From: Chloroflexota bacterium
GTDB lineage: Bacteria > Chloroflexota > Dehalococcoidia > GIF9 > AB-539-J10
Direction: 5' to 3'
Length of the DNA stretch: 35,151 nucleotides
Assembly (NCBI GenBank): GCA_030611015.1
Contig: JAUWQP010000007.1
Location: forward strand, 1-35,151
Below, piece by piece: positions 16,342 to 24,234 of the stretch (positions are counted from its first letter, which is position 1; the number at the start of each line of letters is the position of its first letter). Under the pieces are notes generated by a model. It did not search any database. It was not told the origin of the DNA and saw only the letters and a program-made list of their open reading frames with translations. A program made the translations under genes and the position numbers.

Positions 16342-16563
16342 ATGGCTGAGATAAAGGTGGATTGCACAGGTGAAACTTGCCCTATTCCTTTAGTTGAGAC
16401 TCGCAAGGCTCTGAGGAAAGCAAAAGAGGGCGATATTGTGGAGGTTATTGGAACGCATCCTGCTTCCAAGAAAGAGATACCGATGGCGGTAAAGGCTTTG
16501 GGACTGGAGCTCATTGGTGTACAGGAGGAAGGTGGGATGTGGAAAATAAAAATACGTAAGTAG
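16342..16563 (+). CDS. TusA/SirA-family sulfur carrier
   Basis: 73 aa, the family length. The sulfur-accepting Cys13 is in the canonical TCPIPL (CPxP) motif; an extra Cys lies at position 8. TusA-like proteins take persulfide from a cysteine desulfurase and pass it to DsrE-type proteins or to tRNA thiolation and cofactor pathways. A strong GGAGGTGA precedes the ATG. It is the first of four tightly spaced genes (TusA, DsrE-like, IscS-like, IscU fusion). No gene symbol is assigned because the tRNA-thiolation role is not shown here. Confidence 0.92.
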   Translation: MAEIKVDCTGETCPIPLVETRKALRKAKEGDIVEVIGTHPASKKEIPMAVKALGLELIGVQEEGGMWKIKIRK

Positions 16564-16578
16564 GAGGAGGAAGAGACT

Positions 16579-16998
16579 ATGGCTGGCAAAGTTACTATAA
16601 TAGTTCATAGCGGCGACATGGATAAGGTGTATAGCGCCCTTATTGTAGCCAACGGCGCCCTTGCCATGGGGATGGAAGCATCACTTTTCTTCACCTTCTG
16701 GGGTCTCCAGCGCCTCAAGAAAGGTGAGCTGGAAAAGGGGCCTCTATCTAAAATGAACATGCTGGGCATTGGTAAATGGATGGTGAAGCGGAGGATGAAG
16801 AAAGCCGGAGCGGCGTCTCTGGAGAGGCTACTACAGGACTTCCACGAGCTTGGAGGGAAGATACTCGCCTGCGACATGACAATGCAGATAATGGGCATAA
16901 AGAAAGAAGACCTCCGTGATGCCTTGATATCGGATTACTGTGCAGTTGGTACCTACATAGATGAGGCTAAGGAATCAACAATAACCCTCTTTATATGA
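16579..16998 (+). CDS. DsrE/DsrF-like sulfurtransferase family protein
   Basis: 139 aa. Residues 1-45 (KVTIIVHSGDMDKVYSALIVANGALAMG...FFTFWGL) are the typical DsrE/F/H-like Rossmann core. Cys98 in GGKILACDMTMQIMGI matches the sulfur-binding Cys position of the DsrE/peroxiredoxin-like group, and another Cys lies near 121. The basic loop KWMVKRRMKKAGA in the middle could contact membrane or RNA. It sits 15 nt after tusA and overlaps the IscS-like gene by 4 nt. TusA-DsrE pairs relay sulfane sulfur in many sulfur-metabolising organisms. Confidence 0.88.
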   Translation: MAGKVTIIVHSGDMDKVYSALIVANGALAMGMEASLFFTFWGLQRLKKGELEKGPLSKMNMLGIGKWMVKRRMKKAGAASLERLLQDFHELGGKILACDMTMQIMGIKKEDLRDALISDYCAVGTYIDEAKESTITLFI

Positions 16999-18194
16999 CG
17001 GGGGAGAAAATGGTAGGCAAACTTATTTACCTGGACAACGCATCGGCTACTCGTTTGGATGAGCGGGTGCTGGAGGCGATGAGACCGTATTTCTTTGATA
17101 CATACGCGGTTGCCACCTCAGAATTTGGCTATTCTCAGGGAATAGAAGCTCGAGAGACGTTAGACGAAGCCAGAGAGGCTCTGGCCAATGCTTTAGGTGC
17201 TGCCCCCGAAGAGTTCATTTTCACTTCGGGAAGTACCGAGTCCTCCAACATTGCCCTCAAAGGAGTGGTACTGGCCTTCGGTAAAAAGAAAGGCAAACAC
17301 ATAATTGTGTCAAAGATCGAGGATTTCCCTGTGCTTCACAGCGCACAAGCGCTGGAAAAACAGGGCTTTCAGGTGACCTATCTGGATGTTGATGGGGAGG
17401 GCTTTGTAAATCTGGACCGGCTCAGAGATTCCATAACCAATGAGACCATTCTGGTTTCCATCCAGCATGCCAACCAGGAAATAGGTACCATCCAGGATAT
17501 CGAAGCTGTCGGTCGTATCTGCCGTGAAAAAGAGGTGCTTTTCCACACTGACGCTACTCATACCTTTAGGCGAGTCCCTCTGGACATGAAGAAGATAGCT
17601 GTGGACCTGGTCACTGTATCGGCACACACCATCCACGGCCCTAAGGGCACAGGAGGCCTGTGCATCCGCCAAGGAACACAAATAGCCAAGTGGATGGATG
17701 GCGGGTTTCAGGAATTCAATCTCCGGGCGGGGCTGGAAAACATACCTGGGGCGGTGGGATTTGCCAAAGCGGTGGGACTGGTCACCCCCGAAGAAACCAA
17801 GCGCCTGCAAGAAATGCGAGACCGCCTTATTGACCGCATGCTTGCCGAGATACCCCACAGCACCCTGAATGGCCCTCGACAGAAGAGGCTCCCACAGAAT
17901 GCCAATATTACCTTCCACTTTGTTGAGGGCGAGTCCATGACCCTGCATCTCGATATGCGTGGTTTTGCCGTGAGCACCGGCTCTGCCTGTTTCAGCCGCT
18001 CTCTGGAGGCCAGCCACGTCATCTCTGGGATAGGCGGCGACCACGAAAGGGCACACGGGTCAATACGCTTCACCTTTGGGCATTATAACACCGTGGAAGA
18101 TGTGGACGCTGTTGTCCGAGCATTAGCTGAGATAGTGAAAGAACTGAGAAGCATCAGTCCTTTAGGAAAAAACGCAGAAAAGGAGGAGGCTTAG
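16995..18194 (+). CDS. IscS/NifS-family protein lacking the PLP lysine
   Basis: 399 aa, full length for IscS-type cysteine desulfurases, and clearly homologous along its whole length. The substrate Cys332 is kept in STGSACFSRSLEASHV. However, the Schiff-base lysine of the SxHK motif is Thr212 (VSAHTIHGPKG), and the His that stacks on PLP (IscS TEH) is Asp110 (KIEDFPVL). Normal desulfurase chemistry is therefore not expected. Archaeoglobus fulgidus IscS, which also lacks this lysine and works with IscU, is the known parallel. It overlaps the DsrE-like gene (ATGA) and ends 2 nt before iscU. ATG 17010, just after GGGGGAG, is an alternative start. Confidence 0.93.
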   Translation: MTGEKMVGKLIYLDNASATRLDERVLEAMRPYFFDTYAVATSEFGYSQGIEARETLDEAREALANALGAAPEEFIFTSGSTESSNIALKGVVLAFGKKKGKHIIVSKIEDFPVLHSAQALEKQGFQVTYLDVDGEGFVNLDRLRDSITNETILVSIQHANQEIGTIQDIEAVGRICREKEVLFHTDATHTFRRVPLDMKKIAVDLVTVSAHTIHGPKGTGGLCIRQGTQIAKWMDGGFQEFNLRAGLENIPGAVGFAKAVGLVTPEETKRLQEMRDRLIDRMLAEIPHSTLNGPRQKRLPQNANITFHFVEGESMTLHLDMRGFAVSTGSACFSRSLEASHVISGIGGDHERAHGSIRFTFGHYNTVEDVDAVVRALAEIVKELRSISPLGKNAEKEEA

Positions 18195-18196
18195 AG

Positions 18197-18832
18197 ATGA
18201 AATTTCCATATACCGACATAGTACTGGAGCACTTTCGACACCCGCGCAACGTAGGTAAGATTGAGAATCCCGATGGCAAGGCAACCGAAGGCAGCCCAGC
18301 CTGTGGGGACATGGTGTCTGTCTACATAAAGGTTGACCCCAAGACGAATACTATCGCGGACGTCAAGTTTGAGTCTTACGGCTGTGCTTCCAACATAGCT
18401 ACCGGCTCTATAATTACGGAGCTAGCTAAGGGAAAGACATTGGATGAAGCAAAGAACATTACCTGGAAAGAAGCTTCAGAAGCCCTGGGAGGTCTTCCCA
18501 AAATTAAAGCCCATTGTTCGGTGCTCGCTGTAGAAGGCTTACGCTCGGCCATACAAAACTATGAAGAGCGCCACGGCCTGGTCAAAGAAAAGAAGCCGAC
18601 CACGGTGGAGGTAGTACGTCAGCGCCTCAGGAAAGTCATATACCCTCTGACCGGGTTAAACGTGGTGCGTACAAACCTGGTGCAAGATATTAAGGTAAAG
18701 GACGGAACTGTACGGGTGCTTGTCGATTTGCCTCGAGATCACCAGTTTGCTCACAACATAAAGGACGAAATACTGGAGAAGATAGAGCCCCTATGGGACG
18801 TCAAAGAAGTAGTGGTCGAATTCACGGAATAG
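18197..18832 (+). CDS. IscU scaffold fused to a MIP18/DUF59-type domain
   Basis: 211 aa. Residues 1-125 are an IscU/NifU-N Fe-S scaffold with all three cluster Cys (Cys36 in PACGD, Cys63 in YGCAS, Cys107 in AHCSVLA) and the assisting Asp38. Residues about 137-211 (VRQRLRKVIYPLTGLNVV...DIKVKDGTVRVLVDLP...EVVVEF) resemble a MIP18/DUF59 (SufT/PaaD-like) domain. That domain replaces the CxxC Nfu domain found in classical NifU, and it lacks the usual reactive Cys. It starts 2 nt after the IscS-like gene, in line with direct complex formation. Confidence 0.88.
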   Translation: MKFPYTDIVLEHFRHPRNVGKIENPDGKATEGSPACGDMVSVYIKVDPKTNTIADVKFESYGCASNIATGSIITELAKGKTLDEAKNITWKEASEALGGLPKIKAHCSVLAVEGLRSAIQNYEERHGLVKEKKPTTVEVVRQRLRKVIYPLTGLNVVRTNLVQDIKVKDGTVRVLVDLPRDHQFAHNIKDEILEKIEPLWDVKEVVVEFTE

Positions 18833-18856
18833 CATATCGGCTAAAAGAGGTATCTG

Positions 18857-18872
18857 GTAGCGCATACCGGAT
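18857..18872 (+). repeat. 16-bp direct repeat, copy 2
   Basis: GTAGCGCATACCGGAT, identical to 15474-15489, located just after the iscU stop in an AT-rich intergenic stretch. Confidence 0.8.
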
Positions 18873-18977
18873 TTGCCATTAGGTGTTCAAATAAGCATTT
18901 TACGTTCAAAATAGAACTTTTGTGTCAATAAGGCAAAACCTGTACAGAAAATCAAAATTAAACAGCCTAAAAATTCG

Positions 18978-20396
18978 TCATCCGAGATATCCTATCAACT
19001 CGCGACTGTGACTTGGGTGGCGCAGCTTCGCCAGCGCTTCTTTTTCAATCTGGCGTATTCGTTCCTTGGTGAAACCTAACTCTGTGCCCACCTCTTCTAG
19101 GGTCCGGCTGTATTCATTGCCCAGTCCAAACCTCAACTCAATGATGCGGCGTTCTCGGGGAGTCAGCGACTCTAGGGTTCTGCTCAATTTCGCCTTAAGC
19201 AGGCTCGCAGTAGCCTCCTCCCCCGGGTCTGGAATCGCCAGATCTGCGATGAAATCACCAAGTTGGCTTCCCTCTTCCCCTACAGGTGTCTCAAAGGAAA
19301 CGGACCTACGAGAACTCAGCTTAAGCAGCGATTCTATTTTTTTGGGCGGGAGCCCCGTTTCAGAAGACAATTCCTTCTCGGTCGGCTGGCGGCCGAGCTT
19401 CTGAGACAAGCTACTCTTTGCCCGGGCTAGCTTTGTCAGAGCGCCAACCAAGTGTCCCGGCAGGCGCACGATTCGTGATTGGTCATTAACTGCCCTGTTG
19501 ATTGCCTGCCAAATCCAGGGAATGGCGTAAGTACTGAACTTAAAGCCTCTCCGATGGTCGAATTTCTGCACTGCCTGCATTAGCCCGATATTGCCTTCCT
19601 GGATAAGGTCAGGCAGAGGCACGCCCCGATCAATATGGCCCTTGGCCCCGCTCACCACCAGGCGCAAATTGGCTTGAATCATGCGGTTTGTTGCCTGGCG
19701 CGACCTTTCTCTTACTTGCTCAAAGTGCTTGACAATTTCTGAGCGATGGCGTTCCAGCTCCTCACGGAATTCCGGCGACTGCAACCCTGCCTCAAAACCA
19801 GCTAGGGAACTCCTCTCGCCAGCTCGCTCTATTGTAGGCCGAGGTATCAGCCGACTATCTAGCGACAATTGAATCAGGGCTTGCTCCGTCCTGGTTTGGC
19901 TTGCCCCGGTGATTTGAGCTATAGCACCGGATAAATGCTGATCGATATTGCCATCGATTGCGCGACGCAGGTCTGGGTGCAATACCTTCTCTGCTACATT
20001 CACGTCTAAAGGCAGTTTAAGATACTGATAAAGGGTTTCAAAGAGCAAACGCGCCCGACTCAAGCGCTCCACCAATGCTAGCAATAAATCGATTGCCGAT
20101 GGCTGACCGCCATGTTCGGCAACCCAGTCCTCCTCAAGTCGGACAAGATGCTTCCCCTCTTCTATCTGGCTGCCCAGCACTCTTTCCTCCTCGGCATTGA
20201 GCAGAGGAGTTTGCCCCACTTCAGCGAGGTACAAGTTCAACGAATCCTCACCAAGTTCAAGCTCCAGCTTTGAAGGAGTAATCCCGCGCCCAGAAATCTC
20301 ATCCTCCTGATCCATCTCCTTATTAGCCAAATCTAATTCCTCATCCCGGGAAAAGACTTGTTCTCTATCTTTAACGTTTTCTAAAACCGTTATCAT
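18978..20396 (-). CDS. RNA polymerase sigma-70 factor (primary/RpoD-like)
   Basis: 472 aa from ATG 20396 (the track starts at a TTG two codons earlier); GGAGG lies 6 nt upstream. Region 1.2 is present ([21 protein letters not shown]). Region 2 is [13 protein letters not shown]...[36 protein letters not shown], including the -10 recognition helix. Region 3 follows, and region 4.2 ends [28 protein letters not shown]. The spacer between regions 1.2 and 2 is long (about 150 residues), as in RpoD-type factors. It is either the housekeeping sigma or a close paralogue; the genome-wide count would decide. Confidence 0.9.
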   Translation of the reverse strand: MITVLENVKDREQVFSRDEELDLANKEMDQEDEISGRGITPSKLELELGEDSLNLYLAEVGQTPLLNAEEERVLGSQIEEGKHLVRLEEDWVAEHGGQPSAIDLLLALVERLSRARLLFETLYQYLKLPLDVNVAEKVLHPDLRRAIDGNIDQHLSGAIAQITGASQTRTEQALIQLSLDSRLIPRPTIERAGERSSLAGFEAGLQSPEFREELERHRSEIVKHFEQVRERSRQATNRMIQANLRLVVSGAKGHIDRGVPLPDLIQEGNIGLMQAVQKFDHRRGFKFSTYAIPWIWQAINRAVNDQSRIVRLPGHLVGALTKLARAKSSLSQKLGRQPTEKELSSETGLPPKKIESLLKLSSRRSVSFETPVGEEGSQLGDFIADLAIPDPGEEATASLLKAKLSRTLESLTPRERRIIELRFGLGNEYSRTLEEVGTELGFTKERIRQIEKEALAKLRHPSHSRELIGYLG

Positions 20397-20587
20397 CTTC
20401 AACCTCCTTTGTACTCTTCATTCGGCCGACTGCAGCTTTCAAACACGATTATTATATGTACAGAGGCAATCCTTGTATGCGACTTTTATCTCATACAGAC
20501 ACAGCGACGGGACAAGTAAACATGGGATACCGGAAGATTAGCCAGGAAAGCGGGGGAAAATATTGTATAAAAGGTGTTGGTTGATCT

Positions 20588-20794
20588 CTAGGGCTCTTGG
20601 ATAATTATCTCAAAAGGGCAACTTATGGCCCCAGTGAGACAAACGAGTTCGCAGTCTGTGCACCAGTCACACTCCACTGTTTCAATAATGGTAATAATAT
20701 TGTTAACTATCGCCAGAGCATTTAAGTGGCACACGCCAACGCATAACGCACACCCATCACACTTTTGGGGGTCTATAACAGGCATTTCAGCCAC
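20588..20794 (-). CDS. Small 2[4Fe-4S] ferredoxin
   Basis: 68 aa. Two cluster motifs: CDGCALCVGVC (CxxCxxCxxxC) near residues 12-22 and CDWCTDCELVC with the same spacing near residues 42-52. The remaining cluster ligand pattern CxxxCP is incomplete: each CxxCxxC-x3-C supplies four Cys, enough for two [4Fe-4S] clusters, but the partner Cys-Pro that usually crosses over is absent from both. A soluble low-potential electron carrier. It lies about 65 nt downstream of the Crp-family gene, possibly the same transcript. Confidence 0.88.
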   Translation of the reverse strand: MAEMPVIDPQKCDGCALCVGVCHLNALAIVNNIITIIETVECDWCTDCELVCLTGAISCPFEIIIQEP

Positions 20795-20858
20795 GGCTTT
20801 CAGTCTCCATTCTGATTATTTTAAAAGCAAAGCTTGCCATCTGTCTGTGATATTTGTC

Positions 20859-21530
20859 TCAAGAAGACACCTCCATTATATTTTGGAGAGCTTCTTTATC
20901 CGTAATTATTATGCGATGCCGATCCAACTTGATCGCCCCTTCCTCCTCTAATGCCTTTAGCGACCTACCAACTACCTCCCGAGCAGTACCTGCCATAGCT
21001 GCCATTTCTTGCTGTGTAAGCCGTGGCCCACGGCCCACTTCACCTCCGATGTGCTCAAAGAGTATCTTGGCTACCCTGCCGATGACGTGCTTGAAAGACA
21101 GGTCCTCAACCAGCGATACTAGGTGACGCACTCGCCTTGACAGTACCTTAATTACATTCAATGCTATCTGTGGATGGTCACGGAGGATAGCTTCCATGTC
21201 ATTCTTCTTTATCCCATAAAGAAGAACGGGGCCCATAGCCCGAGCACTGGCGGGATTTGGACCACCATCAAAGATAGGGACATCATTGAAGGACTCCCCG
21301 GGGCGCACGATGCTCAAGATCTGCTCCTTTCCTTCGGCCGAGGTCTTGAACACTTTCACCACCCCCGAAGCGACAAAATACAGATTCGCAGCCGATTCAC
21401 CCTCAAGCAAGACCATCTCTGCTCTGTCAGCAGTTTTCTCAAAGACGAGCTTTCTGCTCGACTCAAGTTCAGCAAGGCCAAGATCGGAAAAGTATAGAAT
21501 GCTCTTCAAAAACTCCAACTGAACAGCCAT
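20859..21530 (-). CDS. Crp/Fnr-family transcriptional regulator
   Basis: 223 aa. Cyclic-nucleotide-binding-like beta-roll at residues about 20-115 (VLLEGESAANLYFVASGVVKVF, PGESFNDVPIFDGG). The dimer helix follows, then a C-terminal winged helix with RLTQQEMAAMAGTAREVVGRSLKALEEEGAI, the Crp recognition segment. There are no FNR-type N-terminal cysteines, so it does not carry an oxygen-sensing [4Fe-4S] cluster; the cAMP-binding RxS pattern is also not evident. The effector is unknown; haem, CO or redox are possible in this family. Its neighbours are a ferredoxin and small Cys-rich proteins. Confidence 0.93.
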   Translation of the reverse strand: MAVQLEFLKSILYFSDLGLAELESSRKLVFEKTADRAEMVLLEGESAANLYFVASGVVKVFKTSAEGKEQILSIVRPGESFNDVPIFDGGPNPASARAMGPVLLYGIKKNDMEAILRDHPQIALNVIKVLSRRVRHLVSLVEDLSFKHVIGRVAKILFEHIGGEVGRGPRLTQQEMAAMAGTAREVVGRSLKALEEEGAIKLDRHRIIITDKEALQNIMEVSS

Positions 21531-21671
21531 ACCTCATCTCTGCATAGAACAGAATCGAATCCTTCTCAAAACCAATGCCAACTTCGATGGCCTGTACATT
21601 TGATTGCCAGCTCCAGAAATTCCTTACCGATTGATATTTCAGAAATCTTCTACCTCCTTGAACTCTTTTCC

Positions 21672-21851
21672 TTACCCATGGGAGTGGTGCTTGTCTGAAG
21701 ACCCCTCACAGCACCCTGGCTCTCCCGGATGACCACAACAGTTCTGTCTTCGCCAGATCTTTATAAAGTTATTGCGAAACACTAGTTTCAGCTTCCTTCC
21801 CAGAGGCATGGGCACTGACATATTGGTGAAAAACGCTCTTACAGTTGGCAT
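21672..21851 (-). CDS. Small basic protein with Cys-rich tail
   Basis: 59 aa from ATG 21851 (the track begins at a TTG). The N-terminal part is basic and amphipathic (LGRKLKLVFRNNFIKIWRR). The C-terminus carries NCCGHPGEPGCCEGSSDKHHSHG, with four Cys and a His-rich end suited to metal binding. I have a loose memory of similar CCG.PGEPGCC tails in anaerobe genomes but cannot name a family. It lies between the Crp-family gene and a metallothionein-like gene on the same strand. Confidence 0.6.
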   Translation of the reverse strand: MPTVRAFFTNMSVPMPLGRKLKLVFRNNFIKIWRRQNCCGHPGEPGCCEGSSDKHHSHG

Positions 21852-21952
21852 ATTACAACCCCCCAAAAATATTCCTCGTTCTTCGACCTTAGGTAACGCT
21901 GCATAAGGAAAGGCTTTTCCCTTTCTCTGCTATGAACTGACCTATTCTCATA

Positions 21953-22114
21953 TCACTGACTCCCCTGCTCTTTCTCGTCTTCCACCACCTCACAGCAACC
22001 GTACTCACATTGACCACCGGTAGCACAGGGTTTACAACAGTAAAAAACCCCGTCCCTTTCATAAGCATTAACGGCTAGGTGACAACCGCATGTTGGGCAA
22101 AGTTGTTCCGTCAT
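21953..22114 (-). CDS. Bacterial metallothionein-like protein
   Basis: 53 aa, absent from the ORF track because of its length. The sequence has CPTCGC near the N-terminus, then RDGVFYCCKPCATGG and CEYGCC: nine Cys and one His. The order C.C - (R.G..YCC..CA.G) - C...CC follows the SmtA/BmtA metallothionein pattern (PF02069-like), which binds Zn, Cd or Cu in the cytosol. Charged C-terminal tail EVVEDEKEQGSQ. AAGAAGG lies upstream of the ATG at 22114. It is co-oriented with the Cys-rich protein and the Crp-type regulator, suggesting a metal or redox response group. Confidence 0.75.
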   Translation of the reverse strand: MTEQLCPTCGCHLAVNAYERDGVFYCCKPCATGGQCEYGCCEVVEDEKEQGSQ

Positions 22115-22232
22115 CTTGTCTGACCTTCTTTCCTACCGACAAATTTTCTACTTCAGCTTAATACTGCCATGATACTGGCCCAAATAGTTTGTCTATTCAT
22201 CTTTGGCTAGTATACCAAACATTTCCAATCTT

Positions 22233-22262
22233 TTGACAATAGAAAAATAGGCTGCGTATAGT
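22233..22262 (+). promoter_or_regulatory. Promoter for tRNA-Lys
   Basis: TTGACA (22233-22238), an 18-nt spacer and TATAGT (22257-22262), 13 nt before the tRNA 5' end. Confidence 0.75.
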
Positions 22263-22275
22263 TTTACAAAGTTAT

Positions 22276-22348
22276 GGGCCGTTAGCTCAGTTGGTAGAGC
22301 ACCTGACTTTTAATCAGGGTGTCACAGGTTCGAGACCTGTACGGCCTA
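22276..22348 (+). tRNA. tRNA-Lys (anticodon TTT)
   Basis: 73-nt cloverleaf: acceptor GGGCCGT/ACGGCCT (one G-U), D-loop TTAGCTCAGTTGGTAGAG, anticodon stem CCTGA/TCAGG with loop CTTTTAA, and T-arm ACAGG TTCGAGA CCTGT. The anticodon UUU decodes AAA/AAG. No encoded CCA. An integrase gene begins right after it, so the 3' half is the likely attachment site. Confidence 0.97.
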
Positions 22349-22398
22349 CTCTTAAGAATAAGGAATCTGTTAACGATTTTGTTAATGGAATTCTAGCT

Positions 22399-23238
22399 AT
22401 GGTTTACTCTCAGGATGAAACTCCAAAAACCACCGAATATTTGACTATCGGTGGATTAGAACTAGGTACACCCAGAGCAAAACAACAGTGGATAGACGAA
22501 TTCCTCTCAAGCCGACGGCAAGGTTTGTCTATGAGAACTCTTGAGTTTTATAGGGATATTCTCTATCAGGCAGTAGATATCGAACTAACTCCAAAGGGAA
22601 TCAATAACTGGCTCACGAACCTCAATTGTGGTAATGCTAAATTAAGTTATTACCGAGCGATAAAAGTCTTTTGTAATTGGTTATACAAATCAAAGAAGAT
22701 AGTAAAGAATCCCATTAGCCTTGTTGACAAACCAAAGGTAAGCAAGAAACTGCTACCAGCAATAACTAAAGAGCAATTGGTTACTCTAATATATGCTACT
22801 AATAATCCACGGGATGTGTGTATTTTAAGACTTCTTTTTGATAGTGGGTGCAGACTAGCCGAAGTTGTAGGGATTAAAGATACTGACTTTACCTGGGATG
22901 AGGGAACTGTTACTGTCATAGGTAAGGGTAATAAACAAAGAAAAGCACCCTTCACGAAAGAAACAGGAGATTTGTTGAAAAAATGGTTTAGCGAACATAA
23001 GGCGTTTGAGTTAAACCGAGCAGGTATACAAACAATGCTGGTCAGGCTGGAGCAAAAGACAGGCATCACCTGTAATGCACATTGTTTCAGGCGTGGATTT
23101 GCGATTTATCAACTCAAACAAGGTTTATCAACTAGAGTCGTGCAATCATTAGGTGGCTGGGAGAGTATTGCTATGGTAGCAAAGTATTCAGAGCAACTAT
23201 CTCAAGAAGATGCTCTAGAGCAATATGATAGGGGGTAA
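22399..23238 (+). CDS. Tyrosine recombinase (integrase)
   Basis: 279 aa from ATG 22399; the track start lies inside the tRNA and cannot be used. N-terminal SAM-like core-binding domain (LSMRTLEFYRDILYQAVD, YRAIKVFCNWLYKS). The catalytic domain carries Arg I in LLFDSGCRLAEVVGI, the beta-strand Lys in VIGKGNKQRKAPF, HxxR in HCFRRGFA, Trp in LGGWESIAMVAKY, and that Tyr as nucleophile. All five catalytic positions are therefore present. Position next to tRNA-Lys makes it the integrase of the island. Confidence 0.93.
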   Translation: MVYSQDETPKTTEYLTIGGLELGTPRAKQQWIDEFLSSRRQGLSMRTLEFYRDILYQAVDIELTPKGINNWLTNLNCGNAKLSYYRAIKVFCNWLYKSKKIVKNPISLVDKPKVSKKLLPAITKEQLVTLIYATNNPRDVCILRLLFDSGCRLAEVVGIKDTDFTWDEGTVTVIGKGNKQRKAPFTKETGDLLKKWFSEHKAFELNRAGIQTMLVRLEQKTGITCNAHCFRRGFAIYQLKQGLSTRVVQSLGGWESIAMVAKYSEQLSQEDALEQYDRG

Positions 23239-23503
23239 CCTCAACCGAGTAAACCACTAGTCTGAGAAGATAGGCTAAATCCCACTCGTCTATTCCGAGT
23301 CTTTTTTGCCTTAACATCTTCTTATTCATATCCTGAGTTTGGCTGAAGCCAGAGAGAGCCGAAAATTTTGAAAATTTGGACAGAACAGCGTGCCACCGAT
23401 CTATACAAGGTTGTGAACTCATCTGCCTAATTTGCAATAGACCTAATTAGTATATTGTCCGTCGGATACTGGGATAAAGATTAGTATTTTTTGGAGTACT
23501 TTT

Positions 23504-23989
23504 TCAGATTAATTCTTTAGTTTTTACTTGGACAGCTAGCTTGATTACTTCTTCAGCACTTTTGTCTAATCGGCTGAAATATGGGCTAAGTATATCCTCA
23601 AACTTTTCCTCTTTCTTTTTCACAACTTCATTAAAGACTTCGGGTAGTGCATTCAGATTTTGCTGAATTTCTGTAACTTTCTCAGACACTTCTGGAAAGA
23701 AGGTCGCAATATGCTCAATGTAATCTGTTTTCGTGTCTAATCCCCATAGCTGAAAGTATTTACTAACCAATACCCGTTTTCGAGCTGTTATTAGGTCAAT
23801 ACTTCCAACTACAGGTACATTTTCAACACGAATAGCCTTGACAATTTCGGTTGCCCAATCGATTATTTCATTAATAAGCAAGTGCTTGTACTGTCTTTTT
23901 TGTATGCGATTCGTCTGTAGCAGTGCCAAGATACCAATAATTAATGCAATGATAACGGCACCGAGTGTTATCCAATCTCCAATTACCAT
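23504..23989 (-). CDS. Single-span membrane protein, unknown
   Basis: 161 aa from ATG 23989. One membrane helix at residues 8-28 (TLGAVIIALIIGILALL) follows a very short N-terminus; the rest is a helical, charged cytoplasmic domain with EKVTEIQQNLNALPEVFNEVV. No family recognised. A TATAAT box (24002-23997) lies only 7 nt before the ATG, so the mRNA may be leaderless. The track start at 24094 has no ribosome-binding site. Confidence 0.6.
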   Translation of the reverse strand: MVIGDWITLGAVIIALIIGILALLQTNRIQKRQYKHLLINEIIDWATEIVKAIRVENVPVVGSIDLITARKRVLVSKYFQLWGLDTKTDYIEHIATFFPEVSEKVTEIQQNLNALPEVFNEVVKKKEEKFEDILSPYFSRLDKSAEEVIKLAVQVKTKELI

Positions 23990-23996
23990 ATGAGGT

Positions 23997-24002
23997 ATTA
24001 TA
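23997..24002 (-). promoter_or_regulatory. -10 box for the 23989 gene, leaderless geometry
   Basis: Perfect TATAAT on the minus strand, 7 nt before the ATG at 23989. No convincing -35 box at 16-18 nt upstream. Confidence 0.35.
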
Positions 24003-24234
24003 TCAAAGCAAGGGTGTTCTCGGGACATAAAGCTAGGTAGCAGGTATTCAAAGCTAGATTGTTCACTAGGCAAAGCTAAAGGTTCACAAGGCAAGGGGGG
24101 TATCCCCCAGGGACATTGGTACTACCTACGACTAGCCACGAATGTATTGGCTCGTAGAAAAATCCAGTCAGTCTTGGAATCTGGATATTAGATACTCAAA
24201 TATCGGGACTTTTTCGTAGTAAGTTTCAGCATTA

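Noticed and set aside
17310-18056. 248-aa minus-strand ORF
   Set aside because: Shadow on the opposite strand of the IscS-like gene; no start signal and no protein-like motifs.
20440-20480. Sigma-factor promoter
   Set aside because: A TATAAT is present on the minus strand but no -35 box at proper spacing, so it was not listed.
22291-22398. Integrase start inside tRNA-Lys
   Set aside because: Would use tRNA sequence as coding; the ATG at 22399 gives a normal integrase.
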